Below are positions 1 to 11,999 of a DNA stretch of 55,000 nt, piece after piece. The stretch lies in the NCBI RefSeq assembly GCF_964340395.1, contig NC_135571.1, positions 14,083,546-14,138,545 of the forward strand, written 5' to 3'. The notes below the pieces were generated by a model that made no database searches, was not told the DNA's origin, and saw nothing but the letters and a program-made list of their open reading frames with translations. Both the position numbers and the translations under genes were made by a program. How positions within the stretch are numbered: position 1 is the first letter of the stretch; the number at the start of each line of letters is the position of its first letter. Source of the DNA: Glandiceps talaboti (Eukaryota; Hemichordata; Enteropneusta; Spengelidae).

Positions 1-798
1 TAAAAGTTCGTTAATTCTATCTGAAAATAAAAGATAGTTGATTTCCCCAAAATTCTTTGTTTAGCAAACAATATGACTAACAAGAATAAAGACATCGGAT
101 TACAGCAAATGACACACCATGCATACAATTATCATAGTAGAGTTGCATATATTATATCACATGACTTTTTATTTGCAACAATATAATAGAAAGAGTTACA
201 TATTCATTCAAATATCATAAGATACCGTGCATACACTAATTCATGATTCGTGTAAGAATAAAGTTTTTAAGTAGTAACGTCTCTCTAGGCAAAAAAAAAT
301 GAGAAAATGCTATTCAACGGGCAAGCAGGCCCAATATTTTAGGCAGGTATAGTTTCTTTTGGGAGATATTTTTGTACATTGATTGGATCGGTCATTTTGA
401 GTTCATTCTTTTCGTTAATTTGCTATTACATTATGACACAAAGCTTTCAGTTTTGGTCGGTTCATATTTTGCTAATTATATTTGACAAGTGAAAAACCAC
501 AATTTTTAGACGATTAATTTCACATGTTTTGTTTTCAAGATTATCAAAAAATACCCTCAAAGTAATTTTAGTAAAGCATTAATTTTTTTGACATTTGCGG
601 CCACATGCCCATCATAACAAAATTAAAACTAAATATAGGTAGTTTGAACATGGCCAAATTACTCATTCAAGGTCATCAGCGCATAAATATGTGTAAAATT
701 ATTTCAAATCCAGAGTATGATATGGAGATAAATAGATATGACACAGCATTATCAAGTAATGGCGTCATCATTTGCACCGACTTGCATTCCAACATCCA
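1..798. other. 3' flank of lectin gene A, no separate gene seen
   Basis: AT-rich sequence downstream of the lectin A stop codon. From about 370 onward it aligns by eye with 19740-20186, the matching flank of lectin B, so it belongs to the duplicated block. I see no coding exon. A conserved poly(A) signal on the minus strand could not be pinned down. Confidence 0.5.
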
Positions 799-815
799 CT
801 AGGTACAACAATCCG
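799..815 (-). CDS. lectin A coding exon 5 (stop exon)
   Basis: A strong acceptor (TTCTCTCTTTTCACAG on the minus strand) precedes 17 coding bases that complete a Thr codon and encode DCCT plus TAG. Gene B has the same acceptor and the same residues but ends with TAA. This synonymous stop change at the same place is good evidence that the exon is real although very short. Confidence 0.75.
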
Positions 816-3800
816 CTGTGAAAAGAGAGAACATACCAATGCATTAGCTAGGGGCGAGATCAATAGTTCAATGTTGGATAAAAAAAATAATTCTTTTAGT
901 TAGGCCTCAGACCCCCGCCCCCGCCCCAGCCCACCTTTCAACTAATTAAAATGTCAATAATTAAAAATGATTCAGAGAACACAATCGATTTCAAATCAGT
1001 ATGTATCATTAGTATGTAGTGTTATGAATACAAAACCGGTATGTATTAGTATGTAGTGTTATGAATACCAAGCCAGTATGTATCACTATGTAATGCTATG
1101 TATATAAAGTGTGTAGTGAGTAAAGAGTAGTTCTTTTGTTGACACTTTACTTTATTTTTACTTTAGTGCCATCCATTTACTATAGCAAAAATTCTTCTAT
1201 TTCTCAACCTGACATTTTGTAGAAATAGTTGTATTTAGGGGTGCAAAACATACATTAAAAGTACATTCGAGTTTTGTAAGATGAGAACTATAATGACTTT
1301 AATAACCCACCTCCAAAGTAAAAGAATTTAGGCTTTTTTATCTACATTGAACTATTGATCCCGCCCCTTAATAGACTTAGAAACCGAGATGTTGCCATGA
1401 TAATCTTAAGATGCTTATATATTCAAAAAAAATGAATTAAACTAATTTTTAGTTGAAAGTGTTACAGAAGTCATGGTGTATTACACAGTAGTTGTTCTGT
1501 CATCACAGAAGTTGTGATGTATTACACAGTAAATGTACATCTTCACAGACGTAGTGATATATTACACTTTAATGTTTACGTCTTCATAGAAGTCACGGTA
1601 CTTTGTATTAATACGTACTAATTGTTACGTCACCACACAAACTGAGTCATAATGTACTACTCTGGTAAAATAGCCATAAAGACATTCACTTACTTGATAC
1701 TTCACAGACGAGACCCTTTGCACGGTAGTCGCAATATTCGTCATCCCACAGAAGCTTGTTTCCACTGCGAAACCTTTTAAAGAAAACACATTATGATGTA
1801 AGAATGTCGTCATGTGTACTGTTTGGGTTACTGTTTGAGTTACCATTCAGGGTGGTGGTGGTGGTGGTGGTGGTGGTGGTGGTGGTGGTTAGTCTTGCTG
1901 CTAGACGTTTGGGGTTTTTTCAGATACGATAAGCGAATGAAGTTCGCAGTGAGAGCTTGCCCGAACTTGGATGTTCCATCCTCGATCGTGATGTTCGGTC
2001 GTGTGTCGTAATGTATCGAAGAACACCAGATGTCTAGCACCTAAACTAGGTGGTACGTGGTGGTGGTGGTGGTGGTGGTGGTGGTGGTGGGAGAGGGGCT
2101 ATGTTTACCGCATATTACAAATTACTATTAAGTTTAACTTACTGCTGCGAAATAAATACCTATCACTTATTGACAGAACTCAAAGCTGGCATATACATGG
2201 TAATATATTAATGATTCGATAATAATTCTCTATAAGGAGTTTACCAAAACGTTGGCGATCGTTTCTGTAAACGGCCAAACAAAAACTATTCATAAAACCA
2301 GTTTATGTCATTAACTACAAGTTACTTAACAGAGCTGCACACAGTCCTGTCCATTAGGGTCAAGTTACTTACCAGAGCTGCACACAGTCCTGTCCATTAG
2401 AGTCAAGTTACTTACCAGAGCTGCACACAGTTCTGTCCATTAGGGTCAAGTTACTTACCAGAGCTGCACACAGTCCTTTCCATTAGGGTCAAGTTACTTA
2501 CCAGAGCTGCACACAGTCCTGTCCATTAGGGTCAAGTTACTTACCAGAGCTGCACACAGTCCTGTCCATTAGAGTCAAGTTACTTACCAGAGCTGCACAC
2601 AGTCATGTCCATTAAAGTCAAGTTACTTACCAGAGCTGCACACAGTCATGTCCATTAGAGTCAAGTTACTTACCAGAGCTGCACACAGTCCTGTCCATTA
2701 GAGTCAAGTTACTTACCAGAGTTGCACACAGTCCTGTCCATTAGGGTCAAGTTACTTACCAGAGCTGCACACAGTCCTGTCCATTAGGGTCAAGTTACTT
2801 ACCAGAGTTGCACACAGTCCTGTCCATTAGGGTCAAGTTACTTACCAGAGCTGCACACAGTCCTGTCCATTAGAGTCAAGTTACTTACCAGAGCTGCACA
2901 CAGTCCTGTCCATTAGGGTCAAGTTACTTACCAGAGCTGCACACAGTCCTGTCCATTAGAGTCAAGTTACTTACCAGAGCTGCACACAGTCCTGTCCATT
3001 AGGGTCAAGTTACTTACCAGAGCTGCACACAGTCCTGTCCATTAGGGTCAAGTTACTTACCAGAGCTGCACACAGTCCTGTCCATTAGGGTCAAGTTACT
3101 TACCAGAGCTGCACACAGTCCTGTCCATTAGGGTCAAGTTACTTACCAGAGCTGCACACAGTCCTGTCCATTAGGGTCAAGTTACTTACCAGAGCTGCAC
3201 ACAGTCCTGTCCATTAGGGTCAAGTTACTTACCAGAGCTGCACACAGTCCTGTCCATTAGGGTCAAGTTACTTACCAGAGCTGCACACAGTCCTGTCCAT
3301 CAGGGTCGTGTTTATCATTGTTATCGGGTTCACCAGGGGCCCAATTAGTATAGCTGCCCTCACACATTGGGTCGCCATCACTCCATACATAATTGCCCTC
3401 CTCTTCAGCATCACCCAGTCCAATCCAGAACCCATAGTGATGAACGCAATCCTGGTTATTCATCTCTTGTTCCATGATAAAATGACGAACCGCTTCGTCA
3501 ATTTCCTTGGTCTTCAGATTGGCCAATATGCCTGGTGGATCTAGACCTTCACAAAACTGCTGGGCCTCGTCCTTATTATACATCTCCTTTCCCTGGGCAC
3601 AGTGGACTTCGTAACGTTTACACATACAGAACGAAGCTGGGTATTGAAAACATGACATATATCACAATATTGAACGAATCAAGCTATCACTCCAGCAATC
3701 AGTTTAGTCGATCGTCCGGCCGGTCGACCGATAGATCGATCAATTGATTGAATCAATCAACTGATCTATCGAGCGATCGGTCGGTCGGTTAGTCAGTCAG

Positions 3801-4357
3801 TCAGTCAGTCAGTCAGTCAGTCAACCAACCAACCAACCAACCAACCAACCAACTAACTAAACAAACACACACACAAACAAACAAACAAACAAACAAACAA
3901 ACAGTCAACCAACCAACCAACCAACCAACCAACCAACCAGTCAGTCAGTCAGTCAGTCAGTCAGTCAGTCAGTCAGTCAGTCGATCAATCAATCAATCAA
4001 TCAACCAACCAATCAACCTCGAGAAGATTATTCAGAGCAGTGGAATTGAGTGGTTAAACAACATTATGGTGAGATTTGTTAAATACGTCATGGGTCTAAA
4101 AGATCACATAACAGTAAAACTTAAGAGGATATTTTCAAATATTTAGATTTTTACAATATATTTATACATATTTAAAAATCACTGAAAGACAGTCAATTTC
4201 AGAATGTTCTTTTTATACAATGAATACACGATTGCAGTTCATCTATATGATTACAGAGGTTTGATTTAAGAATCATGACAACATAAATAAGACCATTCAC
4301 TGCTTACATGGACATATGATATAATTAGTACACAATGATGACACTAAGAGAGAATGG

Positions 4358-4453
<96 letters not shown>

Positions 4454-6129
4454 TGACATGGTGATAGTACTCGAATTTGTTAACAGTTAAAATTAGTCAT
4501 AAATTATAAATTATAAATTCAAATTAGAAATACTTACGTCCACACTCCTTTGAATCCGAGCCAGACGGTTAGTGCCATGCAATATAAATGTGAATAGGTA
4601 GTTATAGTATATATATAGTCAGGTCAAAATGCACCACGACAGTTATTTGGACGGTGTGAGTAATATCTATTACAGGTAGGGTGTCATAGCAGTCATTTAA
4701 TTAAAACAGTGTGGCTCAACAAACAAACATATACTATAAGCAAACTGTAAACGTTCATGCTTGGAAACTAATATCCGTGAATCTAGATTTTAGAGATGAT
4801 TTTAGAATAATGATGAACCTACTGTAAAAAATATATATGTAGCGAAGAATTCGAAGAACATAATGATCTAAACATTGTTTGGGTTATCCCCATGATCTTG
4901 TATGAGGTGATACGTGCTGTGTGAGGTTAGATGCCACGTGTGAGGTGAGATGTGACGAGATATATAATATTTGAGATATCATGTGTGATGAGGTGAGATA
5001 AAATGTCATGTCGCATGTTAGTTAAGCTGTCACGTGTGAGGTGAGATTTCATGTGAGGTCAGATGTCACGTGTGAGGTCAGATGTGACGAGAGATATAAT
5101 GTTTGAGATATCATGTCACATGTTAGGTGAGCTGTCATGTGAGGTCAGATGTCACGTGTGAGGTCAGATGTCATGTGAGGTGAGATGTCATGTGTGAGGT
5201 GAGATGTCGTGTGAGGTCAGATATCATGTGTAAGGTGAGTTGTCATGTGTTAGGTGAGATGTCGTGTGTGTGGTGAGATGTCATGTGTGAGGTGAGATGT
5301 CGTGTGAGGTGAGATGTCACGTGTGAGGTCAGATGTCATGTGAGGTCAGATGTCATGTGTGAAGTGAGATGTCATGTGTTAGGTGAGATGTCATGTGTGA
5401 GGAGAGATGTCGTGTGAGGTGAGATGTCATGTGTGAGGAGAGATCTGATGTTTGAGATATCTTGTGTGATGAGGTGAGATGTCATGTACGAGGTGAGCTA
5501 GCACATGAGAGGCGAGATATCAGGTGTGAGATATGTTTTTGAGATATCATGTGTGATATGTGAGGAGAGATTTCATACGTGAGGTGAGATGTCATGCGAG
5601 AGGTGAGATATGTTTGAGGTGTCATGTGATGAGGTGATATATCATGTGAGAATGGATATCATTGTGAGGTGAGATGGTATGTGAGAGGTGAGATGTCACA
5701 TTTGAGGTGAGATGTGGCGGGATGTAATGTTGTGAGGGTAATTTTTGTGTTCTGGGGGGGGGGGTGCTGATTCTTAGTGTTTCGCCAAACTATCTGGATT
5801 ATTTTCTTTCTACTCCAAGTTAATGATAAAGAATATTAAAACCGAATTTGTCTCAGAACTAACGGGCACGATGTCTTCGAACTAATGCTCTCATTGCAAC
5901 AACATTATAGTTTAATAATATGGAAAGTAAAATAATGGCATAGTGAATTGCTGTTTCTGTTTTCAAGCACCGAATCAAACTATCTATAATTTTGAAGGTA
6001 CTCAAACAACCTTACTTCGGATAATACAGGGATAACAATTAATGAATTCCTTACTTTTGACTCCGAGCTGGAGGCGTCTGCATTGATGTATAGACAGCAG
6101 ACAACGATGAAAACCAGTTTCAGATCCAT
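799..6129 (-). CDS. secreted C-type lectin, gene A (5 coding exons, join of 6055-6129, 4538-4565 or 4538-4547, 3276-3636, 1694-1773, 799-815)
   Basis: Predicted secreted protein of 186 residues (180 with the shorter exon 2) made of a signal peptide, a short Cys-containing linker and one C-type lectin domain. Seen in the translation: signal peptide beginning MDLKLVFIVVCCLY, the WIGL motif (FWIGLGD), YVWSDGDP, an EPD tripeptide where mannose-type lectins have EPN, QDCVQLW, then WDDEYCDY (variant of WND) and the final domain cysteine, ending in TDCCT. Exon phases are 0/1/2/1, consistent from start to stop. In C-type lectins the EPN/QPD and WND motifs hold the sugar-binding calcium; EPD is not a standard pair, so sugar preference is uncertain. 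Transcription would run from a TATA box near 7740 through an untranslated exon. Oddities: the exon 2 acceptor aligned with gene B reads CG instead of AG, and intron 3 starts with a 43-bp repeat array. Close paralogue of gene B at 20187-25048. Confidence 0.85.
1694..1773 (-). CDS. lectin A coding exon 4 (end of lectin domain)
   Basis: Eighty-base exon, acceptor TTTAAAAG, donor GTAAGT. It completes the Trp codon begun in exon 3 and encodes FRSGNKLLWDDEYCDY followed by RAKGLVCEVS. This supplies the WDD calcium-site motif and the last conserved cysteine of the lectin fold. Enters in phase 2, leaves in phase 1. Confidence 0.85.
1846..2090. repeat. two GGT trinucleotide arrays in lectin A intron 3
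   Basis: (GGT)n runs at about 1850-1889 and 2058-2089, in the intron between exons 4 and 3 of lectin A. Gene B lacks them at the matching place. The poly-Trp and poly-His frames through them are artefacts. Confidence 0.9.
2320..3275 (-). repeat. 43-bp minisatellite built from the exon 3/intron 3 splice junction of lectin A
   Basis: Twenty-two tandem units with an exact 43-bp period (matching points 2322 and 3268 are 946 bases apart) directly abut exon 3. Read on the minus strand, each unit holds the last 32 bases of the exon, including the sequence for GQDCVQL, plus the first 11 bases of the intron starting GTAAGT. Each unit therefore carries a copy of the donor site (the outermost one is altered). 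In the lectin frame a TAA follows directly after the Trp codon, so use of any downstream donor would end the protein before exon 4. Confidence 0.95.
3276..3636 (-). CDS. lectin A coding exon 3 (main part of C-type lectin domain)
   Basis: This 361-base exon enters in phase 1 and leaves in phase 2. Acceptor CAATACCCAG and donor CTG/GTAAGT are both conserved in gene B. It encodes SFCMCKRYEVHC, the first lectin-domain cysteines, WIGLGD, YVWSDGDP, YTNWAPGEPDNN and GQDCVQLW. Compared with B it has EPD instead of EPN and Ser instead of Cys two residues after MCE. Confidence 0.92.
3707..4015. repeat. nested tetranucleotide repeats in lectin A intron 2
   Basis: GATC/GGTC-rich inverted sequence (3707-3790) is followed by blocks in the order (AGTC)n, (AACC)n, (AAAC)n, (AACC)n, (AGTC)n, (AATC)n. 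The block order is nearly symmetric around the AAAC block at about 3870-3902. Gene B keeps only a short remnant near 23480-23545. Confidence 0.9.
4357..4452. repeat. (GA)n then (GACA)n microsatellite
   Basis: Dinucleotide GA run to about 4408, passing directly into GACA repeats, in lectin A intron 2. Gene B has only the GACA part (23836-23920). Confidence 0.95.
4538..4565 (-). CDS. lectin A coding exon 2 (28 nt by homology; 10 nt if spliced at the internal AG)
   Basis: By homology with gene B the exon is 28 bases encoding SGSDSKECG plus one base, with donor GTAAGT. The aligned acceptor reads AACCG rather than AACAG, so it lacks the AG. An AG 18 bases further in (exon 4538-4547) keeps the frame and gives only ECG. 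Both lengths leave phase 1 into exon 3. The shorter form is more likely unless the non-AG acceptor is tolerated. Confidence 0.6.
4890..5725. repeat. degenerate GTGAGGTGAGATGTCAT-type array in lectin A
   Basis: Several dozen imperfect units of about 17-20 bases built around GTGAGGTGAGATGTCATG fill most of the intron between coding exons 1 and 2. Gene B has a much shorter version at 24370-24690, so the array expanded in A or contracted in B after duplication. Confidence 0.9.
6055..6129 (-). CDS. lectin A coding exon 1 (signal peptide)
   Basis: Twenty-five codons starting MDLKLVFIVVCCLY and ending SESK, then donor GTAAGG in phase 0. An acceptor ending TTATAG lies seven bases before the ATG, so the exon starts at 6136 and the 5' UTR is split by an intron. 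The start is the only Met placed before a hydrophobic core and is identical in gene B. Confidence 0.88.
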
Positions 6130-6164
6130 TCTGGTGCTATAACATCAAAACGTCATAAGTTATG

Positions 6165-6392
6165 TTTTATACACAACACAACACAACACAACACAACACA
6201 ACACAACACAACACAATGTTATGCAACACAACACAATGTAACACAGCACAATATAATGTAATACAACACAACATGCAATGCAATGCAATGCAACATTACT
6301 ATGCAGCGCTCTCTCTCTCCACACACACACACACAATCACCCCCCCCCCCACACACACACACACACACACACTCACACACACACACACACAA
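6165..6392. repeat. (ACACA)n pentanucleotide and CA-rich repeats in the 5' UTR intron of lectin A
   Basis: Short pentanucleotide array (about 6168-6300) followed by CA dinucleotide runs with a C tract. The matching site in gene B holds an array of nearly 700 bp. Confidence 0.9.
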
Positions 6393-6544
6393 ATACAATT
6401 AATACAAAATGAAACATCATATAGATATAATTAAATGTGAAATTCATCGTCTTGTTCGCCCAACTGCTACATGTTAATCTTTTTAGGGATACGAATCAAT
6501 CAAGATAAGCTCATACAAAGAATATCTAGTAAGTTTGAATATTG

Positions 6545-7110
6545 GTAAGAATTGTATAGCATCAGACGATATAATGTTAGTGATATTTTTTGTTGAGCCA
6601 GACGATGACAATGTTAGTAAGATTTGTTGTTGAGTCAGACGATAAAATGTAGCAATCATAGACAGATTTTTTGTTGAGCCAGACGATAGCAATGTTAATA
6701 AGATTTGTTGTTGAGCCAGACGATAGTAATGTCAGTGAGGTTTTGGGTTGAGCCAGACGATAAAATTAATGTTAGTAAGTTAGTAAGATTTGTTGTTAAG
6801 TCAGATGATAAAATGTAGCAATCCTAGACATATTTTTTGTGGCGCCAGAAGATAGCAATGTTAGTAAGATTTGCTGTTGAGCCAGACGATAGTAATGTCA
6901 GTGAGATTTTGGGTTCAGCCAGACGATAAAATTAATGTTAGTATAGAAGTTAGTAAGATTTGTTGTTGAGTCAGATGATAAAATGTAGCAATCCTAGACA
7001 TATTTTTGTGGCGCCAGACGATAGCAATGTTAGTAAGATGTTGTGTTGAGCCAGACGATAAAATGTAGCAATATCCTAGTACGATTGTTTGTTGAGCCAG
7101 ATGATAGTGT
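6545..7110. repeat. degenerate tandem repeat with GTTGAGCCAGACGATA core, lectin A 5' UTR intron
   Basis: About ten copies of a GAGCCAGACGATA core, with spacers of roughly 35-60 bases rich in ATGTTAGTAAGATT. Gene B has two or three copies at 25985-26070. It lies in the intron between the untranslated exon and coding exon 1. Confidence 0.85.
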
Positions 7111-7655
7111 CTATTCTGAAGAAGGTCTGTTTTAATCTTTCTGGCGTCTATTATAAACCTACAATAATTATAATAGTACGTTACATATTGTTTTCTTTAT
7201 TTTTAAAGTTGCGATTTTCACAGTATTCAAAATATTAATGTTTCATCGTTTTAGACTACAAACCTTCCAAAATCTAAATATGCTAGTTTTACTTATATAC
7301 AACTGCCGACATCAAACCGTTGACGAACAGAACCTATTACAAACAGGGAAAGTAAACAATTGAATTACATAATACTTGGCTCAACATGTTGGAACAGCAG
7401 AGACTTGTAGTACATTTCATCATTTGATACGAACAGATTTACGGCCTCTTTACATGTACATGAAATGCCAGGGGAACTGGAAATTTGTTTGTGAACGTGA
7501 ACTATTACATTTTAAGTGGCCATAAAACTGTTCTTATCAAATGATGGAATGTTATTAGTGGCAAAGAAACTAATAGCCATACATGTCCCTAGTTATAGCG
7601 ATGTGAAGTCTAGTGGTTGGCAAACAAAGAACTGAAAACTGTTAGCGAAACCTAC

Positions 7656-7705
7656 CTAATGCAGTAGTGTCGGCAAACCAATTCGTCGTAGAAGTGCTGT
7701 CAAGT
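7656..7705 (-). other. probable untranslated first exon of lectin A
   Basis: Sequence running from the TATA box to a donor (CATTAG/GTAGGT) is conserved with 26319-26376 of gene B, including CACTTGACA and GCCGACACT. The distance from the TATA box puts the transcription start near 7700. No ATG-led frame leads into the lectin. The exact 5' end is inferred. Confidence 0.55.
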
Positions 7706-7731
7706 GACTTTTCTGTGTGATGCCACTTACA

Positions 7732-7743
7732 TTTATATATAAA
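7732..7743 (-). promoter_or_regulatory. TATA box of lectin A
   Basis: TTTATATATAAA, palindromic, about 75 bases before the first-exon donor on the minus strand. A matching TATA sequence sits at the same place in gene B. Confidence 0.55.
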
Positions 7744-7759
7744 GTGTTTAACAAGTTTC

Positions 7760-8789
7760 AATGAATCATTTGATTAATTTCTTTGTTTCATATTGTGACG
7801 ATTTTCCCCGTAATTAAATATTGACAATGTCTGCTTGTTTATTAGTTAATGGTCAGATATAACATATGGTCAGGTGTACCTTATCCTTCACTCAAACACT
7901 TGTCTTAGACTAACAACATTCTTATCTAACCAACCAAACACTAGTTGGGATGCCAGCGTGGTATCGTGGCATCTGTAACCCTGAGAGATCTAGAGATATT
8001 GAAATTCAATCAAGGATAATACTAGACCAACCAAACACGTGGGATTCGATCAAAGGAAGAGTATGTTTAGAAATTGAAATACTCGTCCTTTATAGGGCTA
8101 TCATTCTAAGGACAAAGGCCAAATTGTTGATAAAAACAGTTCCAAAATTGAAAAGGGACTCAATTTTGATTACTAACCTTCCCAGATGCGAGGGCGCTTT
8201 ACTTCTGTCAATTTTGACATAACTACCCGTACATATATGGCCGATTTATTTAATAATGTCAATTTTGACGTAACAACACCGAGTACCCGCACTATATGGC
8301 CGATTTAGGATTACCTATATCAATATTTGACATAACAATATAGGGGTACCCTGTCGATGACGTCAAAATACAGCTAGGATTACTCAAATTAGGCCCAATA
8401 AAAAAGTTGTTTGGTTCCGGTTCCCCGACCCCATCCAGTTTTTCACGCCTACCCTGAACTTTTTTTACGTATTCGAGAAAACTATAATAAAATTGCAAAA
8501 ATTGTGAAGTCTCACAAGAAATAGTGGATGCGGAAAGTGACATCAACTTAAAGACAATGTAAAACTGTCCTTCCAATCTGTAATGGCTGTATATCTGATA
8601 GGAAGAAATAAACAACACAGAGACCATTTGGAAAACAATGGTAAACCTGAACTAGATACTTACACAAGAAAAAAAATATAATAAAATGAAATAAAAAATC
8701 TACATACCCCACCTATTTTAAAATTGAATGTAATCGGCACCACACAAATTTTATTTTACGCCTTATATGGCCAATCAATTGACAAATTA
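7760..8789. other. intergenic, no gene recognised
   Basis: AT-rich sequence with short open frames lacking recognisable features. A segment near 8340-8400 (GATGACGTCAAAATACAGCT) recurs at 26570, so the duplicated block, or a dispersed repeat, reaches this far. Confidence 0.4.
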
Positions 8790-9135
8790 TGGTGAAATAT
8801 TACCGGGGCTGCTGTACTATATAGCCAATTTACTTCTACAAATTATGATGTAATAATACCGGGGGTGCTGTACTATATAGCCCATTTACTTCTACAAATT
8901 ATGATGTAATAATACCGGGGGTGCTGTACTATATAGCCCATTTACTTCTACAAATTATGATGTAATAATACCGGGGGTGCTGTACTATATAGCTAATTTA
9001 CTTCTACAAATTATGATGTAACGATACCGGGGGTGCTGCACTATATAGCCAATTTACTTCTACAAATCATGATGTAACGATACCGGGGGTGCTGTACCGT
9101 TATATAGCCAATTTACTTCTACAAATTATGATGTA
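8790..9135. repeat. 56-bp tandem repeat, first array
   Basis: Six to seven units with an exact 56-bp spacing (for example 8859, 8915, 8971, 9027, 9083). Each holds CCGGGGGTGCTGTACTATAT, then a TTACTTCTACAAATTATGAT segment. The same unit forms a second array at 10929-11152. Confidence 0.93.
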
Positions 9136-9951
9136 ACGGCGATAAGCTATGTGTTGTTGAAAGCAAATAGGCAAGAAATCCTATCGACGAATCCTATACG
9201 TGTTGCTATAGTCTTAAGGGGTTGGGTGAAATATTTTATTCTATGAACTGACGGTCCCTAGTTACATCGATACAGCGTGGGTTGAGGTATTGATAGATGA
9301 TAACAGTTTGCAGACCTCGATCTTCGTCAATACTGTAATTCAACGTTACTCCGCTGGAATGTGTCGTACAGAACGAAATGTTCTTGTCTACATGATCAAC
9401 TCCAAATCGTTGTCAATTGTGCTGCGCACATTTCTGACGGCCATGATCATAGTTTTTATATAACCTATAGATTGATTGTTACTGTACATACTGTATATCG
9501 TGTTTTCACTTATTTGATCAACTTTGCTTTAAGAGATTTTAAATGAGGCATTATTTTAGTGAAAATAATGCAATATCAAAAGCTTTAGTAATACGGATGT
9601 TCCAGCCAAACTGTTTTTTCTGTAATTTTTTTCGCACGACCCAATTTTATTTTAAATATGTCAAGGCTTGATATTCGTTGACAATGATGTAGATGCTCGT
9701 CATTCTCGCAAACCGAAGCTGTCATTTCATCCGCGACACTGAACGGTGCCGTAAAAGAGGCTGTTTTTACATTACGATACACGTAGATGATTATGTGCCT
9801 AGCAACAAGGTCTAACGTTATTATAGGTACACAAGGTGAGTTTACATGTTAGAGTGCGTAATATATGTTGTATTTGTATAAAATACCCATTGTATTCTAC
9901 TTACTGCAGCATACATATAACCAGCATTACTTACAATTGCAATTGACTGAA

Positions 9952-10268
<317 letters not shown>

Positions 10269-10928
10269 ATATATATATATAATGACATTAGATAAATTGA
10301 ACTTGTGTCCCGTTAATGACATTAGATAAACTCAGTTTAAGTAGAACTTGACCATTGACTTTATTTCACGATTGCCCTGAACTCAGACCTGAATGAGGCC
10401 AAGTACGGCGATTAATAGCACAAAGCCTCAGACAAAGCCAGGGGCCCAGGGAGAGATGCATGTCCTACGATCTAAGGTCCAAAGTCAAATCAGATAACTA
10501 AATGTGTCGAATATGTATTGTTATTAAACTCATATGGTTATAAAGGCTGTGAGTTGACATACAGTAATTGAATTACAAAAAAGACATTACTAACTCTCCG
10601 ACTGTAAAACCATAGACTGTACATCATATTGAGTATGGTTGTATGCACTTCTGTTACGGTATGACATTAAGGTAATTTGCATATAATTTGCATAAATTAT
10701 ACTTTTAACATAAACTTATCGATAAGTTAACTTGCCTTCAAGTTGAAAGAAAGAAAATCGGTTGTAGAAAAGACTGTTTCATCTGGTTCTTACCTTTCCA
10801 GACTTTTCGCCTGGGGAGACGTTAACTCGAAGATAGCACCGGTAAGAATTCCGTATATTCACACATACAATCAGTAGGAATGTAAATTAATCCTCCTAAA
10901 ACAAGCGTAGGGGGAGAGTTCAGGTCAG

Positions 10929-11152
10929 ATCCGGGGGTGCTGTACTATATAGCCCATTTACTTCTACAAATTATGATATAACGATACCGGGGGTGCTGTA
11001 CTATATAGCCCATTTACTTCTACAAATTATGATGTAATAATACCGGGGTGCTGTACTATATAGCCCATTTACTTCTACAAATTATGATGTAACGATACCG
11101 GGGGTGCTGTACTATATAGCCCATTTACTTCTACAAATTATGATGTAACGAT
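10929..11152. repeat. 56-bp tandem repeat, second array
   Basis: Four units of the repeat described at 8790-9135, again directly ahead of the duplicated block, so array and block were duplicated together. Confidence 0.92.
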
Positions 11153-11965
11153 AATCTATGTGTTGTTGAAAGCAAATAGGCAAGAGATCCTATCGACGAA
11201 TCCTATACGCGTTGCTATAGTCCTTAAGGGGTTTGGGAATTGGGGTTGGGTGAAATATTTTATTCTATGAACTGACGGTCCCTAGTTACATCGATACAGC
11301 GTGGGTTGAGGTATTGATCGATGACAACAGTTTGCAGACCTCTCTCTTCTATTGTAAATTAACGTTACTCCGCTGGAATGCATATGTGTCTTGTAGAACG
11401 AAATTTTGTTGTCTAAGTGATCAACTTCAAATCGTAGTCGATTGTGCTGAGTAAATTTCTGATCTATAGTTTTTATATAACCTATAGATTGATTGTTATT
11501 GTACATACTGTATATCGTGTTTTTCACTTATTTGATCAACTTTACTTTGTTAAGAGAAAATGAGATTTTGAATGAGACATTATTTTAATGAAAATAATGC
11601 AATATCAAAAGTTTTAGTAATACACGGATGTTCCAGCGAAACTGATTTTTCTGTAATTTTTTCGCGCGACCCAATTTTATTTTAAATATGTCAAGGCTTG
11701 ATATTCGTTGACAATGATGTAGATGCTCGTCATTGTCGCAAACCAGAGCGACACTGGACGGTGCCGTAAAAGAGGCTGTTTTTACAACTACGATACACGT
11801 AGATGATTATGTGCCTAGCAACAAGGTCTAACGTTATTAAAGGTACACAAGGTGAGTTTACATGTTAGAGTGCGTAATATATGTTGCATATGTATAAAAT
11901 ACCTATTGTATTCTACTTACTGCAGCATACATAACCAGCATTACTTACAATTGCAATTGACTGAA

Positions 11966-11999
<34 letters not shown>

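Noticed and set aside
1814-2222. Poly-Trp and poly-His frames
   Set aside because: Translations of (GGT)n microsatellites in lectin A intron 3.
2320-3275. Regular short repeats resembling a CRISPR array
   Set aside because: Units are contiguous and near-identical over all 43 bases with no unique spacers, and the host is an animal genome.
3308-3544. Plus-strand frame opposite lectin A exon 3 (and 23084-23416 opposite lectin B)
   Set aside because: Antisense shadow of a well-supported lectin exon.
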